A stretch of DNA of 64,000 nucleotides from Wenyingzhuangia gilva (GTDB lineage Bacteria > Bacteroidota > Bacteroidia > Flavobacteriales > Flavobacteriaceae): contig NZ_JAUMIT010000002.1 of the NCBI RefSeq assembly GCF_030519655.1, positions 310,001-374,000 on the forward strand, in the 5' to 3' direction. The position numbers and the translations under genes are program-made. Positions 62,079 through 64,000 of the stretch are shown piece by piece. The notes under the pieces are model-generated. The model was not told the origin of the DNA. It was given only the letters and a program-made list of their open reading frames with translations, and did not search any database. Numbering within the stretch: position 1 is the first letter of the stretch; each line of letters starts with the position of its first letter.

Positions 62079-62723
62079 TTACATACGTTTTAAAATCCAA
62101 TCTTTAAAATCGTAGAAATTGTTAGGGTGTATTCCGTGTCCTACAGGATATTCTTTATAAGTATTATCAATTCCAAGAGACGTTAAAAATTCAGGAGCTT
62201 TTCTAGCCCAATCTACAGGAATTACTTGATCTACGGTTCCGTGAGAAATAAAATAATCAACCTTATTTTTAGTAGGTTTTTCTATCAAAAAATCGTGATT
62301 AAAATATCCGCTTATCGCCGCTACATGTTGTACTTTATCAGGAAAAGTAAAAGAATAGGCATAACTTAAAATAGCTCCTTGACTAAATCCTGTTAAGAAA
62401 ATATTGTTTTCATCAACCTTATATTTTTGAATGATTTCTTCTAAAAAAATATTCAATTTTTGAACAGAAGCTTTTCCTTCATCAGGATCAGAAAACTTAT
62501 TTTCATCGGCATCAAAAGTAATACTGTACCAAGCATAGCCACCAAAAGGCAAAGCAATAGGAGCTTGTACGCTTACTATCAAAGCTTGTTTTGGCAATTC
62601 ACTAGCAAAAGAGAATAAATCTTCTTTGTTACTTCCGTATCCGTGAATCAATAATATTAAAGGTGTTTTGTCTGTTTTTATACTTGGTTCTTGTACCAAA
62701 TATTCTAAAGATAAATCTGTCAT
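62079..62723 (-). CDS. Alpha/beta hydrolase (carboxylesterase/phospholipase family)
   Basis: A 214-residue cytoplasmic esterase: LLIHGYGSNKEDLFSF (oxyanion side), nucleophile GFSQGAILSY (Ser about 116), Asp in SHGTVDQVIPV and His in EYPVGHGIHPNNF. This is the YpfH/dienelactone-hydrolase-like carboxylesterase group. Its first base is the last base of the dihydroorotase-like gene's stop region, so the two are coupled. Confidence 0.9.
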   Translation of the reverse strand: MTDLSLEYLVQEPSIKTDKTPLILLIHGYGSNKEDLFSFASELPKQALIVSVQAPIALPFGGYAWYSITFDADENKFSDPDEGKASVQKLNIFLEEIIQKYKVDENNIFLTGFSQGAILSYAYSFTFPDKVQHVAAISGYFNHDFLIEKPTKNKVDYFISHGTVDQVIPVDWARKAPEFLTSLGIDNTYKEYPVGHGIHPNNFYDFKDWILKRM

Positions 62724-63979
62724 TAAGCTAAAGTTAAAATCCCATTGTTATAAGTTCCGTATACTTTACCAGTTGCTTTTTTACCTAAATAAGCACTGTT
62801 TGTTGAGGTAGATAAGATATCTTCCTGAGTAAATGTTTTGGTTCCTTTGGTGGTGAATAAACTTAAATTTGCTTTTTCTCCTTCTGTAATAGTTGAGTTT
62901 GATAATCCAAAAATTGTTTGTGGAGTTGTTGTAATTTTTTCAATCAATAAATCTAGACCTAAAATATCTTGTAAACTCACAAACAAACTTTCTAAACCAA
63001 TACTTCCATCAATGGCATGGCTGAATTCTAGTTTTTTGTTTTCTATATCAATAGGGTCGTGGTCAGAAGTAATAAAATCAATGGTTCCATCTTTTAATCC
63101 CTCAATCAATGCATTTACATCTTGTTGCGTTCTTAGTGGTGGAGCAATTTTGTAATTGGCATCAAAACTAGCCAATTCATCATCTGTAATGGTTAAGTGA
63201 TCTGCACTTACGCTACAGGTAATATTTAACCCTTTTGCTTTTGCTTCTTTTATTAAGGCTACTGATTTTTGAGTACTGATGGTAGGTATATGAAGTTTTC
63301 CTCCGGTATATTCTAGTAAAAATAAATCTCTACTCACTTGTAATTCTTCTGCCAAAGCAGGCGTACCTTTTAAACCTAAACGGGTACTGTTAATTCCTTC
63401 ATTTACCAAACCTTCACCCGCAATGTTACAGTTGCTTGGGTAACTCATCACCAAACCACCAAAACTTTGTGTGTACTGTAAGGCAATTTTTATAAGATTG
63501 GCATTTTGGGTTCCTTTTTTATAATCGTTAAAAGCAATGGCACCTGCTTGTTGCATGTCATACAATTCTGCAATTTCTGTTCCTTCACTTTTTTTAGTCA
63601 AGCTTCCTATAGGATAAATATTAACAGCAGTTCCTACAGCTTTGGTTTTTAAAAAGTTTACGATTGATTTTGAATCTGTATAAGGATAACAGTTTGAGTT
63701 TAGTCCTATTTGAGTAAATCCACTTTTGGCAGCTACTTCAATACCGTTGGCAATGGTTTCTCTGTCTTCGTAACCAGGTTCTCCAAAACTGACACTAGCA
63801 TCAAACCATCCGTTAGAAATAATTAAGTTTTCTAGGTTGATTTCATCACAGTTTGTTGGACAAGAAATGTTGTTGTCTATTTTAGAAATAAGACCATTTT
63901 CTATTAAAACATCCACTGTTTGGTTATGGTGCGTGCTTTTAGGGTCAAAAACGGTAGCCGATTTTAATAATATATTCAT
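62723..63979 (-). CDS. Dihydroorotase-family protein lacking the HxH metal motif
   Basis: An amidohydrolase-superfamily protein of 418 residues with the dihydroorotase layout (GEPGYEDRETIANGIEVAAKSGFTQIGLN, and the ITSDHDPI segment with the late Asp). In dihydroorotase the first block is DxHVHxRxPG; here it is DASVSFGEPG, so both metal-binding His are Ser (62 and 64) and the substrate-binding Arg is Gly66. SVSADHL and TSDHDP are kept. It may be a non-catalytic partner (as the inactive PyrC' of Pseudomonas) or have a new activity. The start is at the ATG at 63979, near the window end. Confidence 0.82.
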   Translation of the reverse strand: MNILLKSATVFDPKSTHHNQTVDVLIENGLISKIDNNISCPTNCDEINLENLIISNGWFDASVSFGEPGYEDRETIANGIEVAAKSGFTQIGLNSNCYPYTDSKSIVNFLKTKAVGTAVNIYPIGSLTKKSEGTEIAELYDMQQAGAIAFNDYKKGTQNANLIKIALQYTQSFGGLVMSYPSNCNIAGEGLVNEGINSTRLGLKGTPALAEELQVSRDLFLLEYTGGKLHIPTISTQKSVALIKEAKAKGLNITCSVSADHLTITDDELASFDANYKIAPPLRTQQDVNALIEGLKDGTIDFITSDHDPIDIENKKLEFSHAIDGSIGLESLFVSLQDILGLDLLIEKITTTPQTIFGLSNSTITEGEKANLSLFTTKGTKTFTQEDILSTSTNSAYLGKKATGKVYGTYNNGILTLA

Positions 63980-64000
63980 GCTGTTTGCTTAATCAAAATG

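Overview
The window is a continuous piece of chromosome from an AT-rich member of the Bacteroidota, most likely a marine Flavobacteriaceae. The signs are: the Bacteroidota promoter signature (a TTG/TTTG -33 element and a TAnnTTTG -7 element, about 20 bp apart) in front of many genes; no clear Shine-Dalgarno sequences; class II HMG-CoA reductase with a 'GYDIA' GHMP kinase; tandem POT transporters; a PafA-type phosphatase; and family-typical outer-membrane and lipoproteins. I see no phage, insertion sequence, CRISPR array, integrase or rRNA. Almost everything looks like core genome. The promoter positions matter for annotation: several long TTG/GTG-started frames (hisS, surE, the BlaI-type repressor, the porin and the 48.6-50.4 kb lipoprotein) begin inside or upstream of a -7 element, so I moved those starts downstream.

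Layout. 0-7.8 kb: class Ia ribonucleotide reductase (nrdB-nrdA, with a DnaA box upstream), then one unrecognised orphan gene between two hairpins (4336-5553), hisS and folE. 7.8-10.6 kb (minus): arginine decarboxylase and a ureohydrolase, a putrescine route. 11-16 kb: YbaB, a prolyl oligopeptidase, and an ECF sigma / membrane anti-sigma-like / outer-membrane-protein operon. 16.2-21.1 kb (minus): a nitrogen island with two ammonium channels, three P-II proteins and a beta-barrel porin. 21.2-27.1 kb: MarR and YceI, a 2-oxoacid dehydrogenase E2, a PafA phosphatase and MlaEF-type ABC genes. 27.1-27.5 kb: a tRNA-Lys/Tyr/Lys operon.

27.7-32.9 kb (minus): a five-gene operon (glutaminyl cyclase, a beta-helix lipoprotein, SDR, SprT-like, DUF389). 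33-39.3 kb: rpmE2, PhoH, a nucleotidyltransferase-GHMP kinase fusion, a solitary peptide-ABC permease and Prc protease. 39.5-43.7 kb: surE, a small membrane protein, lpxB and comEC. 43.7-50.5 kb (minus): a thioredoxin-like protein, two POT transporters and an envelope gene pair. 50.8-55.1 kb: mevalonate genes and menaquinone genes. 55-58 kb (minus): a second ECF sigma operon. 58.1-64 kb: an MBL hydrolase, a Pmp3-like small protein missed by length cut-offs, a BlaI/M56 sensor pair with a phased operator, an esterase and a dihydroorotase homologue lacking its HxH motif.

I found no convincing multi-gene novel defence or mobile system. The strongest leads are the orphan gene at 4336-5553, the repeat-built M56 protein (three ~100-residue repeats plus two SusC-plug-like repeats) with its 20-bp-phased operator, the nucleotidyltransferase-GHMP fusion, the palindromes inside the divergent porin and marR promoters, and the missing metal ligands in the ureohydrolase and dihydroorotase homologues.
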